From positions 6,248,501 through 6,312,500 of the forward strand of contig JAWNZC010000322.1 of assembly GCA_035771165.1 (NCBI GenBank): a DNA stretch of 64,000 nt, given 5' to 3'. This document shows, piece after piece, positions 1-13,100 of the stretch. The DNA comes from Paragorgia papillata. Taxonomy: Eukaryota; Cnidaria; Anthozoa; Scleralcyonacea; Coralliidae. Both the position numbers and the translations under genes were made by a program. Under the pieces are notes generated by a model. It saw only the letters and a list, made by a program, of their open reading frames with translations, had not been told where the DNA came from and ran no database searches. Numbering within the stretch: position 1 is the stretch's first letter; each line of letters starts with the position of its first letter.

Positions 1-2187
1 TTTGTTGTGGTCGGTTCATATCCTGTCAAATAAACCAGTAGGTTCTAGAACTATTGTAGGCTGTAAATATATATTCATAACAATAAATTAGTCTAAAACG
101 TTGAAAATTTACTGAGTTTTGTTACTGTGTTGTAGGCAACAAGCTTTGTAAAACACAGGGGTGGTGCCAGAGGCAGGTAGGGGTGCTACACCCCCTGTTG
201 GGGAACCATAGCCACCACCCCCAGGCCCCAATCAGGGAAAACTTACCAAGTTGTCAGGGAATCTGGAGGGAAAATTGTATTTTTGTCAATTGGCAAAGAA
301 CTTTTTAACTGATTAAGCCAGACAAGTAATTAATGCTTTCGTGAAATAAAACTCCAAATCCACCTACTAGCCCCCCTGTCGGGGACCTTACCCCTGTGTC
401 GGGGAATTCTTGCCACCACCCCTGGTAAAACAGTGACTTGGAAATTATAATTTAAGGCTATAGATAGTCAATAAACTCTGTACAACATTCTTTAATCAGA
501 TTTTTCTCAGTGTTCTCTCCATAGATAATATAGACTGTAGACAAATTTTAGTAGTAGTTTTATAAATCTTGATAATTAATATAAAATTTTTAGGTAGGTA
601 CTGTATATAAATCTGTAAATAGTGCATTGTAAAATATATAATCATATAACTCATATATAATTGTAAATAGGAAATAGGTTTTAGTATCAATTTATAAAAT
701 GGATAATGAACCATGTACTTCAATGGAATCAGACAAAGAATTGACAACTTTAGAGAGTGTCTACATCTTCAGAAAGGAAGAGAAAAGGAGGTGGAACATC
801 TTACTGTATTCCTACATGTACATGATAGCAACACAAAACGAAATCCAGAACTTTCATTTTACCAATTTCCAACTGACAAAAAAAATTTCCAACTGAGAAA
901 GATGTGATTGCATTAGGGTTGGTAGAGCTAACTTTGTCTGACTCCATTGAAGTACATGGTTCATTATGCATTTTATAAATTAATACTAAAACAGATATAT
1001 ATGAGTTATTGATATGCTTTTATGTAATTACATATTTTACAATTTACTATTTACAGATTTATGTACAGTATCTACTATATTATCTACGGAGAGAACACTG
1101 AGAAAAATTTGATTAAAGGATGTTGTACAGAGTTTATAGACTATCTATTGCCTTAAATAATAATTTCCAAGTCATTGTTTTACCAGGGGTGGTGCCAAGA
1201 ATTCCCCCATTCGAAATTTGAATGTCTAGAATAGCTTCTCAGTGTGAAATTATCTGTGTTTCTACACAAGTTTTATTTCAATTCACTATTAAAGCATCAC
1301 AATAGCTGACCAGGTAAGCGCCCTCCCCATCCTCGTTCCCAGCGCCTCCTCAGTACACTGGGAAACCGATTTCCCAGTGTACTGAGGAGGCACTGGGAAC
1401 GAGGATGGTGCCCTCCCCCACAATGTCTTAATTTTTGTTAAAGGTGGGTGCTTACATGAGTAGTGGGTGCTTACACAAGCAAAATGTGCCTATGAAAACA
1501 AACAAAACCATTTTAATACTCTTAATATATTGAAACAAACAAAACTATATTACAAAATATGAATTTAAAAATACGCATTTATATGTTATAAAAGTCTATA
1601 GATCACGTTCGTCAAACCTATCAAAGTCTGAGTCCAAGTCAAACAATATGTCCCCAAGTTCTCCAGGTAGGTCGCCTTTGTCTAATGCAGGGAAGTTGTC
1701 TGAAACAAGATCAGCTTCGGTCCCTTTGTGAAGATGTGGTCAGTTGTACTGAGAGAATGTTTAAAAATAGCCTGGAAAATTACTTTTTCCTTAAACAGGG
1801 GGGTGGGTGCTTGCTTCAAGATGGGCACTTACATGGTCAACTACAGTAATTACTTGTCTGGCTTAATCAGTTAAAAAGTTCTTTGCCAATTAACAAAAAT
1901 ACAATTTTCCTTCCAGATTCCCTGACAACTTGGTAAGTTTCCCCCGATGGGGCCTGGGGGGCTATGGTTCCCCAACAGGGGGTGTAGGCGTGTAGCACCC
2001 CTGCCTGCCTCTGGCACCACCCCTGTGTTTTACAAAGCTTGTTGCCTACATACAACACAGCAACAAAACTCCGTAAATTTTCAACGTTTTAAACGAATTT
2101 ATAGTTATGAATATATATTTACAGCCTACAATAGTTCTAGAACCTACTGGTTTATTTGACAGGATATGAACCGACCGGCGACCACAA
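1..2187. repeat. Large nested fold-back element, left end cut by window
   Basis: The first ~690 bases recur in reverse complement in two blocks, about 930..1195 and 1850..2187. For example, the text at 1..85 mirrors 2105..2187, and 500..600 mirrors 1060..1150. Inside the left arm, 157..425 is bounded by CAGGGGTGGTGCCA and its complement, so a smaller inverted-repeat element sits within the larger one. The right arm is split by unrelated sequence at about 1200..1850, which includes a hairpin at 1331..1411. ORFs here are short and repeat-derived. The superfamily is not identified. Confidence 0.8.
1331..1411. repeat. Hairpin with CCTCGTTCCCAG ends
   Basis: A compact inverted repeat: ATCCTCGTTCCCAGCGCC at the left is mirrored by GGCACTGGGAACGAGGAT at the right, with GTACACTGGGAAA at the centre. 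The ends resemble those of the CAACCTCGTACCCAGGG family found at 17449, 40080, 40985 and 42471. It interrupts the right arm of the fold-back at 1..2187, so it inserted later. Confidence 0.7.
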
Positions 2188-2189
2188 AG

Positions 2190-2740
2190 GAAACAGAATA
2201 GAAATAAAAAACAACAGTAGAAACCCAGGCAAAAGTGCTTTCTTCTTGGTGTTTTTACAAAGTGCCAGTGCCGTTGCCGATAAAACCGGGTTGTTTCCGC
2301 GCTAAAAAATCGAAAGACTCTTTAAAAACAATACATTGTCTTCAGAGGGGACCAAAAGTTTCAATTTCAACAAACGAAAAAATCATTACAGAACACTTGG
2401 TAATTCAGAAAATACGAGATCGCGATAGAACAACAACGCACACATGTCTGTGAGGCAAAATGATGAGCTGACCTATGTTCACTAAGCTTACTCACCTGAA
2501 AACGTCGAGAGAAACCTCCCTTCTGGAACGTATTTATTAGCATATTCTCCACTCTTTCAATAGCTCTATAGCAATTTGCCCGTCCATTTCTGCCCTGATT
2601 TCACTGTCTTTGGCACACAACGTTTTTTATAGACCCACAAATACATTGCCCTTTTCGAAATTCTCCTGCACTACAAAAAATGTGCTTAAAAGAATCCATT
2701 CTTCTCACAAGCAAAATGCTCGCTTTTTGTATACATATGC
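2190..2740. other. Stretch without recognised gene or repeat
   Basis: Only short open frames without recognisable domains and no clear inverted or tandem structure were seen. It separates the fold-back element from the minisatellite. Confidence 0.5.
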
Positions 2741-2744
2741 TCGT

Positions 2745-3105
2745 CATATGTATACGGACATGTTACATATACGGGCAGTGTCTGCTTAAGGGTGGCAGCG
2801 CAAATGTTACATATATGGGCACCAAGGGGGGGGGTCCTAATGTTACATATACGGGTACCAGGGGGGGTGGTGACCTAATGTTACATATACGGGCACCAGG
2901 AGGGTGGCGTCCTAATGTTACATATACGGGCACCAGGAGGGTGGTGACCTAATGTTACATATACGGGCACCAGGGGGTGGTAACCTAATGTTACATATAC
3001 GTGGTGGCATTGGTGCCCGTATATGTAACATTTACGCTGCCATTAACTGCCCGTATATGTAACATGCCCGTATATGTAACGTGCCCGTATATGTAACGTC
3101 ACGTT
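2745..3105. repeat. Minisatellite with GTTACATATACGGGCACC units in both orientations
   Basis: Units of roughly 35-40 bp carry the core ATGTTACATATACGGGCACC followed by a G-rich spacer (AGGAGGGTGGTGACCTA). At least five direct copies run to about 3000. After that the core appears reversed (TGCCCGTATATGTAACAT) four times with shorter spacing, ending near 3100. The frame at 2680..2952 is just the translated repeat. Confidence 0.85.
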
Positions 3106-3322
3106 ACCACCCCTGCTCCCATATATTTTTCCCATGATGTATTGCTATATTATACAATACCCTGGTTGCTATGCGTGTTTTCATTGGTTGTTGGCCATGA
3201 TCTATTAGAGGACAGACACATGGTCACGTCAGATCACGTCAGCTGACTTGCTTCTTTCCTTCTTCATGCCTCAAAATCCAGCAAGAGTTTCGATAAAAAC
3301 CTTTTAAATTTTTATTGTATAA

Positions 3323-3511
3323 AACAAATAGATTCCATTTTTGTTGTTGTCTGTTCAGTTATAGATGCACAGATGACGTCACAACGTGGTAAGAACATCA
3401 GTGACCCACTTGACTGCGTCTCGTGGGCCACTTTTTTGTTCTTACCACGTTGTGACGTCATCTGTGCATCTATAACTGAACAGACAACGGCAAAATGGAA
3501 TCTATTTGTTA
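3323..3511. repeat. Palindromic MITE with AACAAATAGATTCCATTTT ends
   Basis: The left arm (AACAAATAGATTCCATTTT through the ATGACGTCACAACGTGGTAA core) is repeated in reverse complement on the right with about 85 bp of near-perfect pairing. The centre is near 3405..3425. A one-armed relative is present at 36087..36182. Confidence 0.85.
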
Positions 3512-3763
3512 AATGCAAATTGTCAATTGACCGTACCGAAAAAGATGGCGACTTGTACATTTAACCATAATCCTTTGCGTGCAGTAAATATTGTTTCTTG
3601 CAGAATTTTTGGAAGATATGGTTTAAAAACGATCAACTTTTGTAGGAATGAATTTCTTGCTTTTTTAATCCATTTTAGCATGATAAACAATGTTTAGTTG
3701 TTATTTGGGCTGATTTGAGGTCGCAAAGCATTGCGGTTAAATGCACCGCCGCCATCTTTTTCG

Positions 3764-3828
3764 GCCCAGGGTCTTATCTCCGCTGCTCCGCGGTGGGCGG
3801 AACAGATAAGACCCTGGGTACGAGGTTG
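3764..3828. repeat. Short hairpin of the CCTCGTACCCAGGG family
   Basis: CCCAGGGTCTTATCTCCGC is mirrored by AGATAAGACCCTGGGTACGAGGTTG. The right end carries the ACGAGGTTG terminus shared with the larger elements at 17.4, 40.1, 41.0 and 42.5 kb; the left terminus is eroded. Confidence 0.7.
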
Positions 3829-4284
3829 TCAATTAAGTTGCCTGGGGTTGATTATAGAGACACAGACTGTCAGTTTCATTCTTGCAAACGACTTTTGCAA
3901 AAATATTATTGGCATGTTGTACTTTATTAGAGAATTGCATCCACCAAAAACACCCAAATTTTTGGGCCATTGTCCATTAGTCAATTCTTGATGAAATAAA
4001 ATAACCTACAAACCGTGTAATGTTCCAAAGAGAAATAGTTTTTTTACACAGCTAGACCTTTAAAAATAATTAATAATAATATTAACTAAAAACAATCCTT
4101 CATAAATAATTGTAATGTCTGTAATGTTCAGGGGTATTGAAAATTTATAAAAAAAGTATTCCACCTTTAGGCCAGCCAGAAGCCCAGAACTCAAACGAAG
4201 TTCAGCCAGTGAGTTCAGCACACTTTTACCGCAGAGGTTAAATTTCGGAGATCGGAGGTTTCGGGGGTCGTCGGAGATGTTCGG

Positions 4285-4368
4285 AGGCGTCAGCTGGACA
4301 TAAGTAGTGCGGGCGAAACTAGTCCAACGGAAAATAATCCGCCCGCACTCCTTATGTCCAGCTGACGA
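4285..4368. repeat. Hairpin, CGTCAGCTGGACATAAG arms
   Basis: CGTCAGCTGGACATAAGTAGTGCGGGC is mirrored by GCCCGCACTCCTTATGTCCAGCTGACG about 30 bases later. It is probably a small MITE or a deletion derivative. No coding potential was seen. Confidence 0.7.
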
Positions 4369-4703
4369 TTTCCACGCATCTCCGACGATAGAGCACTTTT
4401 ACTTGTTCATTTAGGGGGGGGGGAGCAGAGATTTTTGCCCGAAAATTTTGTTAAATATTGATTTTTAAGTCGTATTTTTAGTTTAACGAATGAATTTTGC
4501 TTGAACATTTCACAGCAATACATATCGAAATTGCCCGAAATTCCCAGCAGAAAGTGCCCGAATTTTCCTTTTTCAAATATTTTGGGAGGGCAACCCCTGC
4601 CCCCCGCCTATACGCCTACGTTGTAACTTGAAAGTACTTTTGAATTAGGAATTAATTAGGGGGAAATTTAATACACTTGACTAAGAATGGCAAGGATTAG
4701 AAT

Positions 4704-4808
4704 AACCTCCCTCGGAGACGTTCTTGGCAATCTTAGGGTCGTATGCTAACTTTCCCAGTGGGGAGGAAGTTAGCATACGACCCTAAGAACGTCTGCAAAG
4801 GAGGCTAG
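4704..4808. repeat. Hairpin, GGGTCGTATGCTAACTT arms
   Basis: CCTCCCTCGGAGACGTTCTT, a short spacer, and GGGTCGTATGCTAACTT are followed by the complementary sequence, ending in AACGTCTGCAAAGGAGG. The centre is near 4757. Confidence 0.75.
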
Positions 4809-4809
4809 G

Positions 4810-5790
4810 GTTAGAAGGGTAGGACGCAAATATGTGAAAGGCGGGGAGGACTCTGATTAGTGTACTGGCGGACTTCAACTCAGACGTGTACTCAAACAAG
4901 GGACTTTGAATTTCAGACCTCTCGTAGTCGTATTAAGTGGGTCCTCCTAGCTCCGCGGGAATTCTTTCGGAGAAATTTCTGGGGGCATATACGCTGGAAA
5001 GCGCAATAGAACCACTGACCTCAGGGAATAGAACACGCTGAAACAAAACTCTCCGAAAGAATCTCTCTCCAAAAAAATATGAAACCAAATGAAATCATTA
5101 ATTCGTGGCGCAAGGACGTTTTTAAAACGTCAAGAAGCCCTTTAGCCATTCATGTCAAAAACATCCTGTTTATAGTACATTAGAATGTGATAGGATTGCG
5201 GACATTCATTTCCGATGGTTTAAACATGGAAGGGGACTCTCTGTACATCAATTGCCCCCGGTGACATCGTTACAGATACAGTTTCATTTTCGAATAAGTG
5301 TAACATGCATGCGTCATGGCATTCAACTAGATGCCTTTACGTACGAGTTCAAGCAACAGTGTTTGGTCTACGCATAAAATCTAACTTCAATAGCGCATTA
5401 AACAGTGGCGGGTCTACTTAGTTTTCAACAATTCATAATATGGATGAGCCGCTGGGCACACTTGAGCTATACAATGCAGACGTAGTATAAATGAAACAAA
5501 AACCAACAAATTTCAAAATGTCATAATTATTTAAAGTACAAGCTTACATTGAATGTACATAGTGGTAAAATACACATATGTCAACAGTTACAATACAAGT
5601 AACATTAGACATAATAAAAGTCTACTTGGAACCTTGGACATCATCAAGGTGTGATAAAATGGAAAACGTCTGAAAAACAGGACATGCTGTACAAAACACA
5701 ATTTGCGCAATGCATTTCATGTTTCCTTCTGATCAATAAATTACTTATTGACTTCAAGGTAACATATAGTCATGCACAAATCAAAGTTAG
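4810..5790. other. 3' flank of the HMGB-like gene, no feature seen
   Basis: AT-rich sequence without recognisable exons, tandem repeats or obvious terminal inverted repeats. The part next to 5790 should include the 3' untranslated region of the HMGB-like gene. No convincing AATAAA signal on the minus strand was found close to the stop codon. Confidence 0.45.
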
Positions 5791-5791
5791 T

Positions 5792-5944
5792 TTAATCACT
5801 ATCTTCATCCTCTTCTTCCTCATCATCTTCATCGTCGTTCTCCTCTTCTTCATCATCATCTTCATCATCATCTGACTCAGATTCTTCCCTCACTTGCGCT
5901 TTTGACTTTTTAGTCACTTGTTCAACCGGATTCTCTTTAGGTTT
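5792..5944 (-). CDS. HMGB-like exon 3 (acidic tail and stop)
   Basis: Begins after the acceptor AAATTGCAG and encodes about 20 linker residues (KPKENPVEQVTKKSKAQVRE). These are followed by about 30 residues that are only Asp, Glu, Ser or Asn, then a TAA stop at 5794..5792. Read on the plus strand the tract is the TCATCTTC-rich run near 5800..5880, which should not be mistaken for a microsatellite. Confidence 0.92.
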   Translation of the reverse strand, partial: KPKENPVEQVTKKSKAQVREESESDDDEDDDEEEENDDEDDEEEEDEDSD

Positions 5945-8900
5945 CTGCAATTTATATAAAAAATAACCTTAAAATATTGTTCTTCCAAGTCCAGAAAGAT
6001 TAAGTTCAATACACAGTAGGTTAACCCTGGAAAAAGTTGAAGTGCCAACACTTCTCCAAAAAAGTTTCAATGCAGAGGGAGGGGTATTTTCCTCTACAGA
6101 TCACAAATAACATAAATAAAATATTTATTCAGACTTGCTAACCACTTGGCCACATAAATTTATGGAGATTTAATAAAAAATCTTTGAAAATCTGGAAATT
6201 CGGTAAAAAATCGGTAGTTTTTTCTGAATTCACCAAAAAGCATGTTGTTAAACTCGAAATTTTTAAATTAAACAAAAAGATACCTATACTGTCGTAGAGA
6301 TGTTTTCCAGTTAAATCCTTTGACTACTAGAGATTCTCACTTGACAAGTAAAATCGTCTGGTGTTACAGAGTAACATAAGGCCAAGTAAAAAACACTTAT
6401 GTTTCTCGTCCAGATTTCCAGCAAAAAGCAGGGAAGCGATTCGACTTCATTTACGACGCTGCTAAAGGACAACTGAATCTTTATAACTTACGGTGGCTTG
6501 GGTCAAGCCGATTGCGTCCTGGAGAAAGATACCTAACTCTTCGTTTAGGTGGATTAGATATCCCCCAATGAGCTACGGCAATGTGTGCGTTATTTGATAT
6601 TAGGGATATAGGAAGCGGGCGGGAACACGAAACATATGCGGGGTTTTTTTTACTTGGCCTAATAAAGGGGAACGGTTTTGGCCAATCTGGGAGTCAAAGC
6701 ATTAATACGCACTTCCACCCCCCAACTATTTCCAAGGACTTTAATAAAGACATCAAATACTCAATACCATTGTAATAACCTTGAGCAAGATTGCCAGAAG
6801 GAAATATTAAAAAATGGTGGAAAACTTTCGCCTGAAAATTGTGCGAGTTGACGGGTCTGCTTATCACAAATTATGGCTTTTGATACTCTTGACGTCAAAA
6901 CGAGTGTAACAACCTTTGGATCTGGGACAGCATTTCAAATATGGAAAAAGCAGACAGTGATTCAGATATTGTACATGTACAGTACACGATTTAGCCATAG
7001 TCAATAGACGTTTATACTTGGTCTGGAAGCCCGCCAAACTTCAAAGAGATTAACAATCGAACTACGATTTATGTTGAGGGGGACCTGAAGGTGCACAAAT
7101 CTTTTGTTTTAGGTTTATTAATATTTAAACCCAAACGTTGCTATTGGACGACTGCTTCATTATACAGAAAATACAATACACCGTGAAAGTGCACAAACTG
7201 AACAAAAAATAGAACAACATTAAGAAATGGCTCATGGTTTAGCGTGCTCCATCGAGTTATGGATGCACGCGGGAAATTGTGAGAGCACGAAAAAATCGTA
7301 TTGAGCTACTTTAAAATTATCCGGTACTCTCTCAAGTGTTTGCATCAGGTTATACAAACACATTATAAAGTATTGTTGTAATCAGTGTAATGTGATAACA
7401 GTGCTTATGCCTGCTTTCCATTTGGTCGTGACCCTGTCTTAAGGTTCGCGGAATTGAAGCGTATATAGCGATGTGTTTCTTTCGTTATAACAAAAGAAAT
7501 TCGTTGCAACGCTTCACTTCCGCCACCATTGAGACACGGTCGCGACCAAATGAAAACCAGGCTTATGGCTAATATGCAACGACCTTCAGGTTGGGGTTCA
7601 ATTCCACTCAAAAGACCTTGGTATTGTATTTTTGCAACTGCTCTCAATCTCGTCTTGAAATGTAATACGTATACAGTATTCCTTTTATAAACTTTACCTG
7701 TTTAAGGTAAACTTCCATTTGCTTATCATATTCTTCCTTGGCCTTTGCTGCCGAGTCAACATACGACTTCTTATCTTCATCATTCATGCTACGCCATTCC
7801 TCTCCTGCTAGAACTGGAATCTCTTTTCCACTTGCGCCTTTCTTTTTCATTTTTTCTCGGAATTCTTCCAAAAAGAAGAAGAACGCAGTACGCGGCTTCT
7901 TGGGTTTATTTTCATCTCTTGGAGGTTTGTTTTGCTGCTTCTAAAACATTTAGAATAACAGATATTGTTCATGAACTTGCAATTATTAACTAAATTAATA
8001 GTTAAGGAGATGTTGCAGTTGATTTCACATTACTTTTCCGCTTTGTTTGCGAAGTTCGTTGGTAAGCTCAGATATTCGTTCGGAATTACGTTGGCAAGGT
8101 TGAAAGATTATCAAATCAAATTGCGAGTTTTGGATCAAAACTGATGATTATGATTGGATAATTTTTTAACCTTGGCAACGTAATTCCGAACGAATATCTG
8201 AACTTCCCAACAAACTTCGCAACACAAAGCGAAAAGTAATATAAAATCAACTGTAAGAGGGGTATGTGTACATGTGGTACATGCATGTGCAAGCTTGGTG
8301 TAATTGGGGGAGGGGGGGGGGGGGGGGGGTGAATAGGGTGGGGTGAATAGGGGAGAGGGTGAATAGGGGTTCATTGTTTTATACTTGCCACCATGCACTG
8401 GCAAGGGTGACCTGTTCAAAATGTCTAGTTTCCTGGTGCAACTTTTGGTCGTCAAAGATAATTTTGTAAGATTTAAGCCATTGCTACTTAGGATGTCTAA
8501 GGGTTCCCCCTATGCCTGACGAGTAAAATCATCTAGCATTTACAGAGTAAAACACTAAGACACCGTTTTTGGCCAGCTCAGACAGTAATTGGTTAACCAT
8601 AATAAGTGCATTTCTTCTTACATCCTAGCACATATTCCCTTAACAAGGACAGTAAAATCATGTGACGTCAGCCAGTCTAATAAAATTCTCAGGCATTAGC
8701 AAACTCACAATAACACATCTATTAAATTTGAGTCGCTGATGTTGATACGGTTGATTGCTCTCAAAAAGGAAATTGCATTGCAGACTGCAGTTCAAGAATA
8801 ATTGCCGCGGAAATTTTACTAAATGACCCTCGTCGAGCGGGAGGTTTAATATACCTCTTTATTATATGCATGACAAAATCACTACATTCTGATTGGTTGA

Positions 8901-10156
8901 GAGGAGTACAATTATTTTATTAATTGTACTGCAGCACAATTAATAAAAATAGAAAAGGCCTTGGGAACGATGTTGACAATAAAATTCAAAATGGCGGCCA
9001 ATTCTGCAATGGAAAGTTTTCACATTTCCAACGACTTGTGGTACACTATGAACTAAAAATTCCATGTAAATATTTTGAAATGAGTACAGTGAACACCCAG
9101 AGTGAAAATGTTTCTTGTCAAGTAATGAAACAAGATATGTTTTTATAGAGTGAGTACGAAGCGTACGTATCGTAATTTTGTCATGCATATAATAAATGAG
9201 TAATCATATGAAGAGGTTGGCAGGTTGCACCCCAGTCCCCGAAGCACGGGAGCGGTTATCACTTATCCCTTACAACTAGAGATCGTTTGCAATCACGTGA
9301 TATCGGACGCTATCTTGGTTGATTTCTGGTTAATTTCTAACCCTACGTTCAACCGGCGAGTGGTTTGTCAATAGTGTTTGCCAACGTACCGAAAAATCAA
9401 TCCGCGTACGTGACGTCATGTGCAAACGATCTATAGATATCAACTGCAATCCTGTGGCTTATTTAAACAAAATAAAAATTTTTAAACAAAATCCGTACAG
9501 ATGGTTGTTCAGGATAATCTATAGTAAACCTGTAGTGCACTACGTGTAGCTTTCTGTTAACCCTTTGACGCCTAATCGCGCATGCAGACGCACCTTTTCA
9601 AATAAGAAATTATTAGGATTTTTCAGACCATGCTTAGAGTCAGAACTTTATCAGTTATTACAAGTATCAAACACACACGTGTTGCTGGCCAAATAGTTTT
9701 TTTCATAAGTAAGTTTACAAACAAGAACAGTGGCGTAGGAAGCAAGTTAATGTTGGAGGGGCACAGTTTCAAAAGGGCATTTTGTTTGAGGGGTAGAGCT
9801 TCAAAAGGACACTTGAGGCACTTGTTTTTATAAAGAGGACATTTTGCAAAAAGGGCACTTTACGACAAAGTTGGGAAGGCGCACATGCCCCCTCTAACCC
9901 CCCGGTTCCTACGTGTCACGGTGGCGTACAGTATCATATTAGAACTCTGACAATAGTACGATCATCAAATATAAATTTAGTGCTGTCAAATTACTATAAA
10001 TGTGGCCTACCACACACAGCTCAGGTTGTAAAAGTCAAAAATTGGTGGGGAAAAACACATTAAGGCAAGGGGTGGCGGAACAAGGGGGAACTATAGCCCC
10101 CCCCCCCAATATTTCTAGCAAGGGGGCTAAAAAAGGCCTAAAAATTGCTGGGGTGT

Positions 10157-10188
<32 letters not shown>

Positions 10189-13100
10189 TGCACTATTTCA
10201 TTATTTTTCAAAAAAACTGGCAAGCTCCACTCAAAGTAAACATACTGTTTAAAATCAACAAAGTATAGATACAGTTTCTGGTCGTTTACCACTGTTATTC
10301 TGCTGTTGTTGGCTAGCTAGCAAGTCTGTTTGCCATTGCTTACTTTGTGGGAAGCCCACGAAGAGCCCGCCAATGCCTTTGCAATATGATGCATACGCAA
10401 TACCCTGAAATTCGACTATTGATGAATTAGCAAAATTAGTCCCTCCAATACCAAGTGGGGTAGCCTCCCACTGCTTCTTGAAAAGTAGAAAAAATAATAA
10501 AAAATCTGTAGATCCGATTTTTTTGAAAAATATAACATGATTTCTCTTCGGTAAAAAAATTGATTTTTTTAAAAATCTGCCTTTTGATAACGTAAACTTA
10601 AAGAAATGTTTAAATGCAAAAAGAATCAGGGGTCACCATCGAAATTCACTTTCAAAATAAATTGGATTAAATGTAAATTTACAGCCATTTTGATACTTGT
10701 CTTCACTGTTGTCACATCAACAGATAAAACAGTTATAGTTTATCTGTTAACTGTATTTGATGCCCTGAATGTTATTCTATGCATAACGTCAGTATCACAC
10801 TTTTCTAAAATATTCATGAGCACTTTCTGAAGTTAAAACTTGCATTTTTCAACTTTTCAATAAACACTAGGGAGCCACGTTTGAGCCAGGATTAAATTTA
10901 TGTGGCTTTGAAACAACAAATATTCACTTACACAAAGTAGTACAAATTAAAATTGCTCTAAAAACTTGTGTGATCTTTCTTAACAGTACAGTTTAATGAG
11001 TATGACTACCAGTCAACCATACAGAATCTGGAGTGTTGAGACTCGAGAGATAAAAACATCTTATTTTATTATTTCACATTTTATGCAACATCCAAACCAA
11101 CATAGCATTTCTGTCAAATAATGCAAGTAGATCAGAGCTTGTCACATCTATGGTCACATACAGAACTTCAAAGCATTACATTAAATGTGATGTGTCAAAC
11201 AAAATCAGTTTAGACATCACAGTTCAGCTGAATAAAATTGGTCACATGCAACAAATCAGATGTGAGGGAACTTCAGTGTCTAAAGCAATGGTCGTCAGCA
11301 ATTTCATCAAAATTTACTCAGTAGGGGAGGCAGTTCTTATAAAAAAACAAAAACTGTCCAAGAAAATCTGAAAAAACAAAGTGAACTGATTATTTTATAT
11401 CTCAGAAACTACTGATATAGTTACCATAGAAAAAAAACATGACACAACTCACACAAGACAGTTTAGTTTAATTCAAAGACAATTGTATTAGAAACGATCT
11501 AACTATGATAGTGATACATGATAAATTTTATATTTATAGAAAAGTCAATAAAAAAGGATGTCCTACACTCTTGACAACTAATAGTAAAAACACACAAACA
11601 TTACATCTCACAAGTTCTCTGTCAGGAACACAAGCATGTCAACATTATCTGGCTTCAGTTGTGCTTGCACCAGTGTGCTGGCTTGTCCTGCTTTACTAAA
11701 TAGCCTCTCTAACAGTGAAGTACTGACTTGGATGGCTAGATATCTCCTGGCTAACTAGGAAAGTAACAGTAGTTTGATGGCATTTTGCTTCCACCATTTT
11801 AGAGCATCATCTCCATCTATCTTTTTTGAGAGATGATCATGTCGTTGGGAGACAGCTGGAAAAAATCACTTTTTTCAGTGCAGGCAATGGCAAGACATCA
11901 TCCTTTAGTTTAACTGGTGACTTCAGAAACACAGCAGTTGTCAAAAGTTCAGTGTCAAATGATCTTAGCATAGCTTTGATGCTTTCTGTAGGGTCTGATT
12001 GTGCTCTTGTATATGTGAGAGAAGCACAAACATATCATTTAAAACCCAACATTTATACAGTAAGTCTCATGCACAAGATGAGTTACTTCAACTGGTTGTT
12101 ACTAACTTATTGTGGAATACCCCTAATACGGATTTTTTTTTTTAGATTTTCTAGTTTTACACTAAACGCAACATCAGTTAAACCAGTTTTTAAAAAAGAG
12201 ATTTTTGTTCGGTTTACTGAAAAACCACCTCACCCTATACTTCAGTGCATGCGTTATCCGAGAAAACTTGCTATGAAAACATATATAAATGTGAACTTGA
12301 GCCCAAAGTAGTTCAGATCAGTTCATATTAGTTTGATCAAGTGTCAATCATTCAAATCACAATCTGTAGTGGTTAGCACCTGATTGGTTAATATTGCAAA
12401 AGAAGAAAAGTTTGTTCTCAGTAATTTTTACATTTACTCTTTTTACTAAGTAAAGTTTATTTATTCATTCTATTGTGCATAAGTCTTTATTCGGGTAAAA
12501 ACAAGATACTGGTTACCCAGTAGTTTACATTGTGGCCCTATTACAATTAAATACATAAGTATACAAAACAGATATACTGTATATTATATGTAAGAACTAA
12601 GTAAATTAAATGATATATACAAATATAAGCAATAATTATCAGAATAAATAAATATATACATTGAGCATCGTGACCCAATTTTCAAAATGTGTGTGTGATC
12701 TTAAAGTGGCCATTATTACAATTGTTGTGTAATATATTTTTATTTAAATAAGATTTAAAGTTAGTTAGATTTGCCATGTTCATGCCGTCCAAACTTAATA
12801 AATTCCAGAGCCGATGATCTTTTTCTTTTTCAGGGCTTTCAAACTCAGAAAATTGTGCACGTGATCACTTAATCGTGTGGGAGAAGTCCTGGAGAAGTTG
12901 GAAGCCTGAATTTCTTTCTTGTTCACATGAACTGATTTATTCCTACAAACTTTGCTGATAGATATATTCTTCTTCACCTTCTTCAATCTTTCATGGGAAG
13001 GTTTATTAAAATGTGCAATGCAAATTTTGGCTGCCATTTTGCGTGTAAAAATTGTGCGATCTTGCATGGGTGACGACTCATTCCCAGCAGGCTTTTAGCC

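Noticed and set aside
5800..5880. TCATCTTC microsatellite
   Set aside because: On the minus strand it is the coding sequence for the acidic tail of the HMGB-like protein, with the correct splice site and stop.
12795..13067. 90-codon Lys-rich minus-strand ORF beginning MQDRTIFTRKMAAKICIAHF
   Set aside because: No domain recognised, no splice context, and it lies in the repeat-rich HMGB-like intron.
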